From positions 1 to 12,837 of the forward strand of contig CAZSDV010000058.1 of NCBI GenBank assembly GCA_964605715.1: a DNA stretch of 12,837 nucleotides, given 5' to 3'. The notes beneath the pieces were generated by a model. The model searched no databases. It worked only from the letters and a program-made list of their open reading frames with translations, and was not told where the DNA came from. This document shows, in pieces, positions 5,817 through 12,837 of the stretch. Position numbers and translations under genes: made by a program. Each line of letters opens with the position of its first letter. Positions within the stretch are counted from its first letter, which is position 1. This DNA is from JAPUME01 sp964605715. Its GTDB lineage: Bacteria > Acidobacteriota > Terriglobia > UBA7540 > JAPUME01.

Positions 5817-6668
5817 CTATGAAACTATCTCAAGGACAGTGTTATCAATTAATCGGGTAGTACCAACACGGGCGGCAACTAGAACCACGTTCCCTGGCTG
5901 GATTTGTTTTAATGGTTTGAGGGTTTCAGAATCTACAATCTCCACATAATCAAGTTGAGCACAAGGCTCAACAGCGAAAACATTCTTTATCTCCGCAACA
6001 ATCTTTTCCGCATTTCGCTCTCCTGAAGCTGCCATTTTCTCTGCCTTTTTCAACCCGGTTCTTAAGACGTGGGCAGCCCTACGGTCCTTTCCCTTGAGAC
6101 AACTATTTCGGGAGCTGAGAGCCAATCCATCTTCTTCCCGCACGATGGGGCAGGCAACAATATCGATGGCCAAATTTAGGTCATTCACCATGCGGCGAAT
6201 AACCATTAGCTGCTGATAATCCTTCCGCCCAAAGTAAGCAGCGTGCGGCTGAACAATATTAAAAAGCTTAAGTACCACAGTCGCCACTCCGCGAAAGTGA
6301 CCAGGGCGACTCACACCTTCCATCAGCGCAGCTTCTTGGCCTGGCTCTACGCAGGTACCGAAGTTGGATGGATAGACATCTTCCACTTTTGGTACGAAAG
6401 CTGCTTCGACACCAAAAGATGTGAGAATTTTGATATCCCGTTCCAAATCCCTAGGGTACTGCTGGTAATCTTCTTTAGGTCCAAATTGAGTAGGATTTAC
6501 AAAAATAGAAACAACTACAAGATCACATTCTCTACGAGCACACTGCACTAGGCTCAAGTGCCCCTCGTGCAGAGCACCCATTGTAGGAACCAGTCCCAGT
6601 CGCTGTACTGCCTGACGTGCCTGGGTAGAAAAAGCTCGCATTAAGGAAATATGGGTCAGCAATTCCAT
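5817..6668 (-). CDS. panC: Pantothenate synthetase
   Basis: The 283-residue product is pantothenate synthetase, which joins pantoate and beta-alanine using ATP in the last step of vitamin B5 (CoA precursor) synthesis. Residues 28-41 hold P-T-M-G-A-L-H-E-G-H-L-S-L-V, containing the HIGH-like nucleotidyl-binding H-E-G-H (34-37). F-V-N-P-T-Q-F-G-P-x-E-D-Y-Q-x-Y-P-R (56-73), R-P-G-H-F-R-G-V-A-T-V-V, Y-F-G-x-K-D-Y-Q-Q and the L-S-S-R-N loop follow in the expected order. The length is the family norm of about 280. I chose the ATG at 6668 because it gives that length and has AAGGA about 10 nt upstream, overlapping the panB stop; the frame stays open 46 codons further up, inside panB. The panB stop is only 13 nt away, so the two are translated from one message. 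The gene is convergent with the peroxiredoxin, and I see no clear terminator in the 144 nt between them. Confidence 0.97.
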   Translation of the reverse strand: MELLTHISLMRAFSTQARQAVQRLGLVPTMGALHEGHLSLVQCARRECDLVVVSIFVNPTQFGPKEDYQQYPRDLERDIKILTSFGVEAAFVPKVEDVYPSNFGTCVEPGQEAALMEGVSRPGHFRGVATVVLKLFNIVQPHAAYFGRKDYQQLMVIRRMVNDLNLAIDIVACPIVREEDGLALSSRNSCLKGKDRRAAHVLRTGLKKAEKMAASGERNAEKIVAEIKNVFAVEPCAQLDYVEIVDSETLKPLKQIQPGNVVLVAARVGTTRLIDNTVLEIVS

Positions 6669-6681
6669 CTTGGAAATTTCC

Positions 6682-7575
6682 TTAGCGTCTACTTGTAATT
6701 CTTTCTTGAAGCTGCCGTTGGACAGCAGGAGACCAATGGTAGGATTCTTGATCAGAAGGATAACTCCCAGCACGTACATCCTCTGCAAATTGCCCAAGGG
6801 CTTCACCTGCTGCGTGCTCTAGTTTCATATACGGACGCACAAACTTGGCTGGAGCTCCATAGGAAAAACCCAACAGGTCATGAAGAACAAGGATTTGACC
6901 ATCACAATCCGGCCCAGCACCAATGCCAATGCTAGGGATGCGCAGGCGCTCAGTAATAAGGGCCGCTAACTCGCGTGGGACCCCCTCTAAAACAATGGCG
7001 AAAACACCAGCCTCTTCCAAGGCAAGAGCGTCATCCAGAACCCGTTCTGATGATTCCACATCCTTGCCTTGTACGCGATATCCCCCCTGAATATTAACTG
7101 ATTGCGGTGTTAGCCCTAAATGACCCATAACAGGAATCTCCGCCTGCACTAAACTACTAACGAGAGGGGCTCGGCATTTACCGCCTTCTATTTTTACTGC
7201 CTCAGCGCCAGCTTCTTTAATAAACCTCAGAGCATTAACAAGGGCTTCATCCTCACTCCGATGAAATGCCCCGTAAGGCATGTCAGCAACCAAAAGGCAT
7301 CGTCGCAAACCTCGTCTTACAGCTCGCACGTGATGAATCATTTCATCAACGGTAACCGAGAGCGTGGAATCGTAGCCCAGGACAACCTGCGCCAGCGAAT
7401 CCCCCACAAGAACCAGTTCAATAGCAAACTCACCTGTGCGGAGACGAGCTTCATCCAAAAGTCTTGCGGTAGGGTAGTCATACGCAGTAAGACAGATAAT
7501 TCTCTCGCCTCGAAGCTTCTTTTCGAGCAACCTTGGAACGGTTACTTTGCTCACGGCCTCAATTTCTTGGTCCAT
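6682..7575 (-). CDS. panB: 3-methyl-2-oxobutanoate hydroxymethyltransferase
   Basis: PanB (ketopantoate hydroxymethyltransferase) transfers a hydroxymethyl group from 5,10-methylene-tetrahydrofolate to alpha-ketoisovalerate, the committed step to pantoate. In the 297-residue product, V-G-D-S-L-x-x-V-V-L-G-Y-D-S-T-L-x-V-T (57-75) and A-D-M-P-Y-G (97-102) supply the two Mg2+-binding Asp (D59, D98). K-I-E-G-G (128-132) and L-E-G-V-P (196-200) supply the conserved Glu (E130, E197). G-H-L-G-L-T-P-Q-S (151-159) and G-I-G-A-G-P-x-C-D-G-Q are further family markers. Compared with my memory of the family, the stretch between T-A-Y-D-Y and V-G-D-S carries about 7 extra residues (around R-T-G-E-F, 46-50). 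ATG at 7575 follows GGTGA closely. The gene is first in the panBC pair and lies downstream of an intrinsic terminator, so it probably has its own promoter. Confidence 0.97.
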   Translation of the reverse strand: MDQEIEAVSKVTVPRLLEKKLRGERIICLTAYDYPTARLLDEARLRTGEFAIELVLVGDSLAQVVLGYDSTLSVTVDEMIHHVRAVRRGLRRCLLVADMPYGAFHRSEDEALVNALRFIKEAGAEAVKIEGGKCRAPLVSSLVQAEIPVMGHLGLTPQSVNIQGGYRVQGKDVESSERVLDDALALEEAGVFAIVLEGVPRELAALITERLRIPSIGIGAGPDCDGQILVLHDLLGFSYGAPAKFVRPYMKLEHAAGEALGQFAEDVRAGSYPSDQESYHWSPAVQRQLQERITSRR

Positions 7576-7642
7576 GGCTTCACCTTTTTACAAAAAGATT
7601 TCTTAGGTAATCCAGAATAGCAATTCAATTTTACTAAGCTCC

Positions 7643-7677
7643 AAAATAAAACCCTCTCTACTTCAAGATAGAGAGGG
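7643..7677 (-). terminator. Rho-independent terminator between the deoxynucleoside kinase gene and panB
   Basis: A perfect 9-bp stem, CCCTCTCTA/TAGAGAGGG (7652-7660 with 7669-7677), encloses an 8-nt loop. On the minus strand it is followed at once by TTTTATTTT (7651-7643). It lies about 95 nt past the kinase stop and should end most transcription of the ruvA-ruvB-folK-kinase message, making panBC a separate unit unless there is read-through. Confidence 0.88.
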
Positions 7678-7769
7678 CGTGAGCGGAAACCGGACAATAC
7701 ACAATCGGCAACCCCCTACCTTTACCAGGGAGGAAACTGTGCACCTTGCTTAAACTTCCTCACGCCGTC

Positions 7770-8435
7770 TCAGTCTAGTGAAGCAGATCCAAGCGGCAAG
7801 AAATATTGTGTGCCTCTAACAGGCTGCTGTAGTCTGCGGAAAAGTTCCTGCAGATCCTCGTTCCGGTCGACAAAATCGATCTCAGACGTATCAACAACTA
7901 GCAAGTTTGAAGCTTTATAATGAAAGAAAAAATGCTCATAAGCTTGAATCATTTCTTCGAGATAATCTGTAGAGATTTGGCTCTCGAATGGATTCTTTCG
8001 CTTACTGATTCGCTCTTTCAAATCTGCCGTCGTTGCTTGCAAGTATACCACTAAATCAGCGGTTGGAATCTGTTCAGCGAAGAACTGATAAAACTGGTCG
8101 TAAAGCTTTAATTCTTCGTCATTCAGGTTTACACAAGCAAACAGCTTGTCCTTCTCATATATGTAATCACTAACTACAGTCAGGCGAGCGCTAGAGGAGA
8201 GATCCAATTCGCGCATTTGCTTGAAGCGTTCAACCAAGAAAGAAAGTTGTGCCGGAAGAGCCGCACCCGACCGATCCTTATAGAAATCTTCAAGGAAAGG
8301 ATTTTGGGTGGGATCAAGCAGTAGGCGAGCATTTAGTCGCTCAGAGAGAATTTTAGCCAGTTCAGTCTTCCCAACTCCAAGGGGACCCTCGACCGCTATG
8401 AAGCGCGGCGGTTCAAAATAGGGCTCAGTGACCAT
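7770..8435 (-). CDS. Deoxynucleoside kinase (deoxyadenosine/deoxyguanosine kinase family)
   Basis: The 221-residue product is a P-loop kinase of the deoxynucleoside kinase family, which phosphorylates deoxynucleosides to monophosphates for dNTP salvage. The Walker A motif G-P-L-G-V-G-K-T is at 17-24, after F-I-A-V-E. S-D-Y-I-Y-E-K-D-K-L-F-A (89-100) sits where the family has its D-R/D-Y substrate-contact motif. E-R-I-S-K-R-x-N-P-F-E (141-151) is the Arg-rich lid. Length fits the family (200-230). ATG at 8435 lies 77 nt past the folK stop; its ribosome-binding site is weak (GGGTAAAG adjacent to the ATG). Substrate choice (dA, dG, dC or dT) cannot be told from sequence. A kinase of this type beside folK and panB recurs in my memory of acidobacterial genomes, but I could not check it. 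Confidence 0.9.
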   Translation of the reverse strand: MVTEPYFEPPRFIAVEGPLGVGKTELAKILSERLNARLLLDPTQNPFLEDFYKDRSGAALPAQLSFLVERFKQMRELDLSSSARLTVVSDYIYEKDKLFACVNLNDEELKLYDQFYQFFAEQIPTADLVVYLQATTADLKERISKRKNPFESQISTDYLEEMIQAYEHFFFHYKASNLLVVDTSEIDFVDRNEDLQELFRRLQQPVRGTQYFLPLGSASLD

Positions 8436-8512
8436 CTTTACCCATACCTACCCTTCCAAATTTTGGCCATTCATATTGGTAATCCCTATCATCAGCCTCA
8501 CTGAAAAGAGCC

Positions 8513-8998
8513 CTATCCGCGACAACACCAAATAACAGGACTTCTGTCATGTGTACAAGCCAACATGTCCCGGACTGTCCTTTGCGTAACAGGATGACGG
8601 AGTCCCTCTGACAGTTCACATAGCGGAATCAGAACAAAACGCCGCCCTCCAATACGCTGGTGAGGAATTGTCAATTTGGGCGTCTGTAATACGGTGTCTC
8701 CAAATAGAAGAATATCAATATCGATCATCCGAGGACCCTTAGATCTCCGTCGATCACGTCCCATATTTCTCTCGATCCCTTGAGCGAGCTTTAGCAAGCT
8801 AGGGGGGGGAAGCCGTGCTCTGCCCTCAGCAACGCAGTTCATAAACCACGGCTGTTTAGGAACTTTCACCGGCGCTGTTTCATAAAAGGAAGAGGTTCTT
8901 AGAATTCGTATGCCCTCTAAATCTATCAGTGTTAAGGCGCGACGCAAATTTTGAACGCGGTCTCCAAGATTCGATCCCAGCGAGAAATAAACCTTCAT
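8513..8998 (-). CDS. folK: 2-amino-4-hydroxy-6-hydroxymethyldihydropteridine pyrophosphokinase
   Basis: FolK moves pyrophosphate from ATP to 6-hydroxymethyl-7,8-dihydropterin, preparing it for condensation with p-aminobenzoate in folate synthesis. The 161-residue product has the N-terminal S-L-G-S-N-L-G-D-R (6-14), Y-E-T-A-P-V (39-44), F-x-N-C-V (52-56) and the family signature G-P-R-M-I-D-I-D-I-L-L-F-G (88-100), with the two Mg2+-binding Asp (D93, D95). Near the end, I-P-H-Q-R-I-G-G-R-R-F-V-L-I-P-L fits the usual P-H-x-R-x-x-x-R-x-F-V-L-x-P-L motif. The length is standard. The ATG at 8998 overlaps the ruvB stop by ATGA (8995-8998), so the two are translationally coupled. FolB and FolP, its usual partners, are not in the window. 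Confidence 0.96.
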   Translation of the reverse strand: MKVYFSLGSNLGDRVQNLRRALTLIDLEGIRILRTSSFYETAPVKVPKQPWFMNCVAEGRARLPPPSLLKLAQGIERNMGRDRRRSKGPRMIDIDILLFGDTVLQTPKLTIPHQRIGGRRFVLIPLCELSEGLRHPVTQRTVRDMLACTHDRSPVIWCCRG

Positions 8999-10020
8999 CG
9001 GAACAGGGTTTTCTGAGATTCATGAGAAGGTTTTTTCCCAAGGTGTTTATAAGCCAGAGGTGTAGCAACGCGTCCTCGCGGTGTGCGATTCAAGAATCCA
9101 ATTTGCAATAGATAGGGCTCATAGATTTCTTCAATAGCATCAGCCTCTTCGCTGATAGAGGCAGCAATCGTATTGAGTCCCACCGGGCCTCCTTCGTATT
9201 TTCCAATGATGGTCAGCAACAGCTGTCGGTCCACTTCATCCAAGCCATGGGCATCCACGTTTAATTTCTGGAGTGATTCTCGGGAAACACTCGTATCGAT
9301 CCGGCCGTCGGCCCTGACTTGAGCGTAGTCACGTACCCGCCGAAGTAGGCGGTTAGCAATACGCGGGGTCCCACGGCTTCGGGCCGCAATCTCGCTGGCC
9401 CCACCCTCATCAATAGGAATATCAAGAATTTGTGCGGAGCGCTTCACAACCTGCTCCAGATCTTCCTGATTATAGAAGTCCAGTCTCAGGACAATCCCAA
9501 AGCGCGAACGAAGGGGCCCCGAAAGAAGGCCAATGCGTGTCGTCGCGCCAATCATAGTGAAAGGTTGAAGCTTTAATGTATGTGAGCGCGCGCTCGGACC
9601 TTGACCGATAATAATGTCGAGTTGAAAATCTTCGAGAGCTGGATATAAGATCTCCTCAAGTTGCGGCTGAAGTCGATGCACTTCATCAAAAAATATTACT
9701 TCATGCCGCTCGACGTTAGTAAGAATTGCCGTTAGGTCTCCTTTGATCTGGATTACTGGTCCGGCCGTGGAATGGAAACCCACACCTAGTTCCTGTGCAA
9801 CGATAGTAGCTAATGTAGTCTTACCTAATCCGGGAGGGCCATAAAGGAGAATGTGATCCAGTGCCTCCGCACGCGACTTGGCCGCCTCAATGGCAATAGA
9901 CAAGTTCTCCTTCAAGCCCTTTTGCCCAATGAAATCTGCGAGTGCCCTGGGGCGCAGGCTCTGGTCGAACCGCGAGTCTTCATCTAATGCTTGCCCGGTT
10001 ACGATACGTGATTTTGGCAT
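8995..10020 (-). CDS. ruvB: Holliday junction branch migration ATPase RuvB
   Basis: RuvB is the hexameric AAA+ motor that, guided by RuvA, drives branch migration of Holliday junctions in recombinational repair. In the 341-residue product, S-L-R-P-R-x-L-x-D-F-I-G-Q (21-33) opens the ATPase domain. Walker A G-P-P-G-L-G-K-T-T-L is at 61-70, Walker B F-F-D-E-V-H-R-L at about 110-117, sensor 1 G-A-T-T-R and the arginine-finger region G-P-L-R-S-R-F-G follow. The C-terminal winged helix contains R-T-P-R-G-R-V-A-T. I chose the ATG at 10020 because it gives the usual length and places about 20 residues before S-L-R-P. A GTG at 10074 overlaps the ruvA stop (GTGA) and would add 18 residues; it has AGGG about 10 nt upstream and cannot be excluded. 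The 3' end overlaps folK by 4 nt. Confidence 0.97.
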   Translation of the reverse strand: MPKSRIVTGQALDEDSRFDQSLRPRALADFIGQKGLKENLSIAIEAAKSRAEALDHILLYGPPGLGKTTLATIVAQELGVGFHSTAGPVIQIKGDLTAILTNVERHEVIFFDEVHRLQPQLEEILYPALEDFQLDIIIGQGPSARSHTLKLQPFTMIGATTRIGLLSGPLRSRFGIVLRLDFYNQEDLEQVVKRSAQILDIPIDEGGASEIAARSRGTPRIANRLLRRVRDYAQVRADGRIDTSVSRESLQKLNVDAHGLDEVDRQLLLTIIGKYEGGPVGLNTIAASISEEADAIEEIYEPYLLQIGFLNRTPRGRVATPLAYKHLGKKPSHESQKTLFR

Positions 10021-10070
10021 CAGCTTTACATTTCTAAGTTGACAAGAACGAAAGTCATTAAGGAAGTCAT

Positions 10071-10679
10071 TCACTTCACCAGCTGCCCTAAGGCATATTT
10101 CAAAACGGAATTAAGTGTCCTCTCACCCGAAACTTTTCCTAGGGATTGCTCTACGATCTTCTCCGCCACTTTACGGTTATAGCCAAGGTTTGTCAGGGCA
10201 GAAATGACATCCTGGGTAACTACGTCCCCGCCAACAGGGATAACAGCATCTTCTTCAGGAGCAGCGGAAAGTTGGTCAAGTTTATCACGAAGCTCAATGA
10301 CAATCCGCTCGGCATTCTTCTTTCCAAGCGAAGGAATCCTGGTTAACCTAGTTACTTCACCCCGGCGAATGAGGCCAACTAAGCTCTCTACTGGCATGCC
10401 AGAAAGGATTTTTAACCCCAGGGCCGGGCCAACTCCCGTGACGGAAATCAAACGCTGAAACAGCAAATGTTCGGATGCTGTGCGAAACCCATAAAGCGCT
10501 ATCACATTCTGGCGCATGCTAATCTGGGTATGGATGTGGAGCCACACATCCGAGCCGACCTTGCCCAACTCATAGTAAGTGGAGAGGGGTACGTGGACCC
10601 GATAACCAACGTTATTTGCCTCAATCACAGCCTCTTGAGGCTTCTTTTCCAGCAGCGTGCCGCGTAAGTAGGCAATCAT
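10071..10679 (-). CDS. ruvA: Holliday junction DNA-binding protein RuvA
   Basis: RuvA binds the four-way junction as a tetramer and recruits RuvB. The 202-residue product starts M-I-A-Y-L-R-G, the usual beginning, followed by the OB-fold domain (1 to about 64). Two helix-hairpin-helix motifs follow, V-T-G-V-G-P-A-L-G-L-K-I-L-S-G (80-94) and I-P-S-L-G-K-K-N-A-E-R-I-V-I-E-L (115-130), then an acidic linker (140-150) and domain III, which binds RuvB (155-202). I chose the ATG at 10679 on family length; the frame stays open to an ATG at 10748, but the extra 23 residues are unlike RuvA and the upstream site is no better. RuvC, often the neighbour, is not in the window. ruvA and ruvB lie in the usual order. 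Confidence 0.96.
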   Translation of the reverse strand: MIAYLRGTLLEKKPQEAVIEANNVGYRVHVPLSTYYELGKVGSDVWLHIHTQISMRQNVIALYGFRTASEHLLFQRLISVTGVGPALGLKILSGMPVESLVGLIRRGEVTRLTRIPSLGKKNAERIVIELRDKLDQLSAAPEEDAVIPVGGDVVTQDVISALTNLGYNRKVAEKIVEQSLGKVSGERTLNSVLKYALGQLVK

Positions 10680-10776
10680 AGGCGCCGAAGGAACCTCGCT
10701 CGCATTATTGCGAAACCTATCTCTTGTGTCAATGCGCCCAGGTGACATTTAAGCCAAAGGCAGCATCGAAGATGAC

Positions 10777-10808
10777 GGAAAATTAGCTTCTGTATCCACA
10801 AATTTTCC
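10777..10808. repeat. Perfect 8-bp inverted repeat between the zinc-ribbon gene and ruvA
   Basis: GGAAAATT (10777-10784) and AATTTTCC (10801-10808) are perfect inverted copies around a 16-nt spacer, in the 71-98-nt gap before ruvA. There is no T-tract beyond the stem on either strand, so it is not a standard terminator. It could be an operator half-site pair or a weak mRNA hairpin. Confidence 0.4.
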
Positions 10809-10819
10809 TTGAGTCTCCA

Positions 10820-11413
10820 CTAATGAGATTCAAGGTCATCAGGTCCCACACCCAATAACTGAATGACTATCAGGGCCAGAACCAGATTAATTATCACTAA
10901 ACTCCAAGCGAAGTAAGGAGAAGTTTCTACAAAGAAACAGGTATAGTTTAATCTCCTACGGCGCACCAGATACCAAGGAAGAAAGACAACCCAGAGGAAC
11001 AAGGTCCCCAAACTCCAACGTAACGGCCGGGGAATTGCGTAGTGACGAGCATCGTTAAATACCCAAATAGCGCACAAAACTTGAAAACCTTGAAAAATAA
11101 ACTGGACCGTGACAGCTCCAAGCAGATACCCAAGAACGGTTACAACACCTCCACTTATGAGCAGCAGCATCAAGGAAAGCTCCCAAGGAAACCGAACTAA
11201 AGGTTTGGGGGCATTTTCCTCGGCGGGAGGAGGTGAAATTTTGGGTAAGGGTGTTGAGGAGGGCTGCACAGGCTCAACTGGTTCTCCGCAAGCCACGCAG
11301 ATCCGGCAGCGAAAATCGAGAAGCTGGCCGCAGCTTGGACATTTGAAGGGCTCTTCGGATCCTTCCGTCCTCGATGAAGAAGGGTGCTTGCTATCCAATG
11401 ATTCTGTTCCCAT
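10820..11413 (-). CDS. Zinc-ribbon protein with a multi-pass membrane domain, function unknown
   Basis: A 197-residue protein. Residues 25-42 carry C-P-S-C (25-28) and C-V-A-C (39-42), a short zinc-ribbon/rubredoxin-like knuckle pair; C36 is an extra cysteine between them. A proline-rich linker (about 47-72) leads to hydrophobic segments at about 79-101, 103-118, 133-150 and 168-188, so roughly four membrane helices. W-V-F-N-D-A-R (117-123) and the L-P-W-Y-L-V-R-R-R-R turn (145-154) resemble short zinc-ribbon membrane proteins that are frequent but uncharacterised in bacteria. I do not assign a function. ATG at 11413 has GGAG 8 nt upstream. It begins 27 nt past the deacetylase stop and is followed by ruvA, so it belongs to the same operon. 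An overlapping ATG at 11418 in another frame is ignored. Confidence 0.8.
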   Translation of the reverse strand: MGTESLDSKHPSSSRTEGSEEPFKCPSCGQLLDFRCRICVACGEPVEPVQPSSTPLPKISPPPAEENAPKPLVRFPWELSLMLLLISGGVVTVLGYLLGAVTVQFIFQGFQVLCAIWVFNDARHYAIPRPLRWSLGTLFLWVVFLPWYLVRRRRLNYTCFFVETSPYFAWSLVIINLVLALIVIQLLGVGPDDLESH

Positions 11414-11440
11414 TCCATTAACTCCGTTTCGTCGTTGTCG

Positions 11441-12837
11441 CTACTCATTCCAGCCTTCATGATCTTGCCAATCAAGCACCTGCTGATGAACTTCTCGGCG
11501 GCGAAGCTCCGCAAAGGTTTTTCTTCTCCCTTCCGCGCGATTTCCGCCCTGAGACTGATAGTGCCAAAAAGCCTCTTGTCCCCACGCCGCCGCCTCCCCA
11601 CTCACATAGAAAACTTGCTCCTTGTACTTATAGGGAGCGCGATTTTTGTTTCGCGACCCATACACCTGATCAACTAATAACTGCAGTTTTGGCCAAAGGG
11701 AACCTTGCGTATACAGCTCCTGGAGCGCCTTTACTACAAACCAATTATTGGTCCGATGGTCGACATGTCTTTCATCAGGGTGGCCGGAATAGATTGCTGC
11801 TGGACGATACTTTAAAATCAATTGCTTGGCTTCTTCGACCACAGACTTGCGTGAGTAAGGAAGATTCAACTTTTGAAGTCCAATATATGGGGAATGATCA
11901 GTTGCCATTAAAACGGAAAGATAGGGGTTAGATGGCTCAACATGATTATACCAAATTTCACCTGAGCCTCCGTCAGGCAAGCCAAGGAAATGAATATTTT
12001 CAGTTGGAACGCCTAGGTGAGCCATCGCCCTCCGCGTCTCATCCATTCGAACATAACCGAACTCACGCGCTTCATTGGGACCACAGGATCTACCGTAGTA
12101 CCGGTCACACGATCCAGCATCACCGCTCGTAAAGTAAATAATGTGAATTGGGATATCATTTTCAACCGCTGCACGAATTGTCCCGCTGTGAGCGCTTTCA
12201 TCATCCTGATGGGCGCAGAAAATTAAAATTGACTTTGGCAACGGATTAACGGCAATCTCTAACTCAGAGGATGCCACTGACACCCCGTCAACCGTTCTTA
12301 GGTAAACTTTCAACCGGTAGAGCCCTGGCTTCGTATCTTCCGGAATCTTCCAAATTGAGCTCTGGACAAACATCTCCTTTCCGGCAGCTAAACTTAACCC
12401 CCAACGCAACAATAGGTCACGCAGTCTTCCTTCTTTGGACGATATAATCTCCGTCTCAAGTTTTAGATTAGACCATCGCTCAGAGGATGTATTTCTAAGG
12501 GAGGCCTTTAACTTTACCGTGTCACCGGGGCGATACATTGTATGTTCACGCACAATCCTGATGATGGACGAAACTTGTTCCGGCCGGTAAAAATTTCGAG
12601 CTCCCTCGAAGTCGAATTGATGGTCCTGTTGTCTCATGTAGCTCAAATGGTAAGGGATCGGAGTACGCTTATTCGCAGGTCGGACAATAATCTGCCGACT
12701 GAAGAGCAAATCGTAAATTTCCTGCCGAGACTCGTCCCAGGCCACAATAACAAACTGGTAAAATGTGGGTTTTGTAACTTCGGGAGCTGTCAAGGCCTCC
12801 TTCCACGAGAGATCTATTCCTTGACTAGGAGCAAGTT
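11441..12837 (-). CDS. PIG-L family zinc deacetylase with an N-terminal beta-rich domain, N-terminus beyond the window edge
   Basis: The frame is open from the TAG at 11441 to the right edge, about 465 visible residues. Counting from a TTG at 12793, the PIG-L/LmbE deacetylase domain starts at about 188: A-H-Q-D-D-E (194-199) supplies His195 and Asp198 as zinc ligands and Asp197 as base, and G-H-P-D-E-R-H-V-D-H (337-346) carries the distal His. The domain usually removes an N-acetyl group from a sugar-containing substrate. Before it, residues 70-182 look like an Ig/CARDB-type beta-sandwich (Y-R-P-G-D-T-V, then P-G-L-Y-R-L-K-V-Y-L). The TTG has AAGGAGG only 2 nt upstream, too close, and the codons further up read L-S-W-K-E-A-L-T-A-P-E, like more beta-sandwich; I infer the true start is off the window. 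Substrate unknown. It leads the ruvA operon. Confidence 0.9.
   Translation of the reverse strand, partial: LAPSQGIDLSWKEALTAPEVTKPTFYQFVIVAWDESRQEIYDLLFSRQIIVRPANKRTPIPYHLSYMRQQDHQFDFEGARNFYRPEQVSSIIRIVREHTMYRPGDTVKLKASLRNTSSERWSNLKLETEIISSKEGRLRDLLLRWGLSLAAGKEMFVQSSIWKIPEDTKPGLYRLKVYLRTVDGVSVASSELEIAVNPLPKSILIFCAHQDDESAHSGTIRAAVENDIPIHIIYFTSGDAGSCDRYYGRSCGPNEAREFGYVRMDETRRAMAHLGVPTENIHFLGLPDGGSGEIWYNHVEPSNPYLSVLMATDHSPYIGLQKLNLPYSRKSVVEEAKQLILKYRPAAIYSGHPDERHVDHRTNNWFVVKALQELYTQGSLWPKLQLLVDQVYGSRNKNRAPYKYKEQVFYVSGEAAAWGQEAFWHYQSQGGNRAEGRRKTFAELRRREVHQQVLDWQDHEGWNE

Noticed and set aside
8425..8619. A 64-residue minus-strand frame overlapping the folK end
   Set aside because: It overlaps real folK codons in another frame, shows no family motif, and folK has a normal length without it.

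Overview
The window (about 47% GC by eye) is chromosomal DNA from a bacterium and carries mostly housekeeping and biosynthesis genes. I see no phage, insertion sequence, CRISPR or tRNA. An F420-type NADPH oxidoreductase, a secreted PQQ-like beta-propeller protein, a PIG-L deacetylase and the run folK / deoxynucleoside kinase / panB / panC together suggest Acidobacteriota or a related environmental lineage, probably uncultured. That assignment is inference only.

Layout. Left arm, minus strand: a secreted PQQ-like beta-propeller protein whose C-terminus lies beyond the left edge (1-1314), a two-TM unknown protein (1626-2168), and an npdG-like F420 oxidoreductase (2535-3224), separated by gene-free gaps of 310-370 bp. 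Centre, plus strand: gatB (3694-5175), broken by one in-frame TAA exactly between its catalytic body and its YqeY-like tail, then a peroxiredoxin (5214-5672) whose active-site cysteine codon is TGA. Right arm, minus strand, convergent with the centre and read from the right edge: PIG-L deacetylase (N-terminus beyond the edge), zinc-ribbon membrane protein, ruvA, ruvB, folK, deoxynucleoside kinase, an intrinsic terminator, then panB and panC.

Main discovery: the 5214-5672 gene reads as a complete 152-residue BCP/PrxQ-type peroxiredoxin only if the TGA at 5343-5345 is decoded as selenocysteine (Sec44, in P-R-A-N-T-P-G-U). A hairpin with a GU-containing tip begins a few bases after the TGA, with its apical G 18 nt downstream, as expected of a bacterial SECIS element. 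Ordinary annotation would stop at the TGA or start the gene at an internal codon and lose the catalytic residue. The +5 position, where many BCPs carry the resolving cysteine, is His, so the enzyme looks like a 1-Sec type.

The right arm looks like one compact operon: ruvA/ruvB and ruvB/folK are tightly spaced or overlap by ATGA/GTGA, so Holliday-junction processing is co-transcribed with folate synthesis and deoxynucleotide salvage. FolK supplies the folate pathway, and PanB uses 5,10-methylene-tetrahydrofolate, so the folK to panBC order is metabolically coherent even though a terminator separates them.
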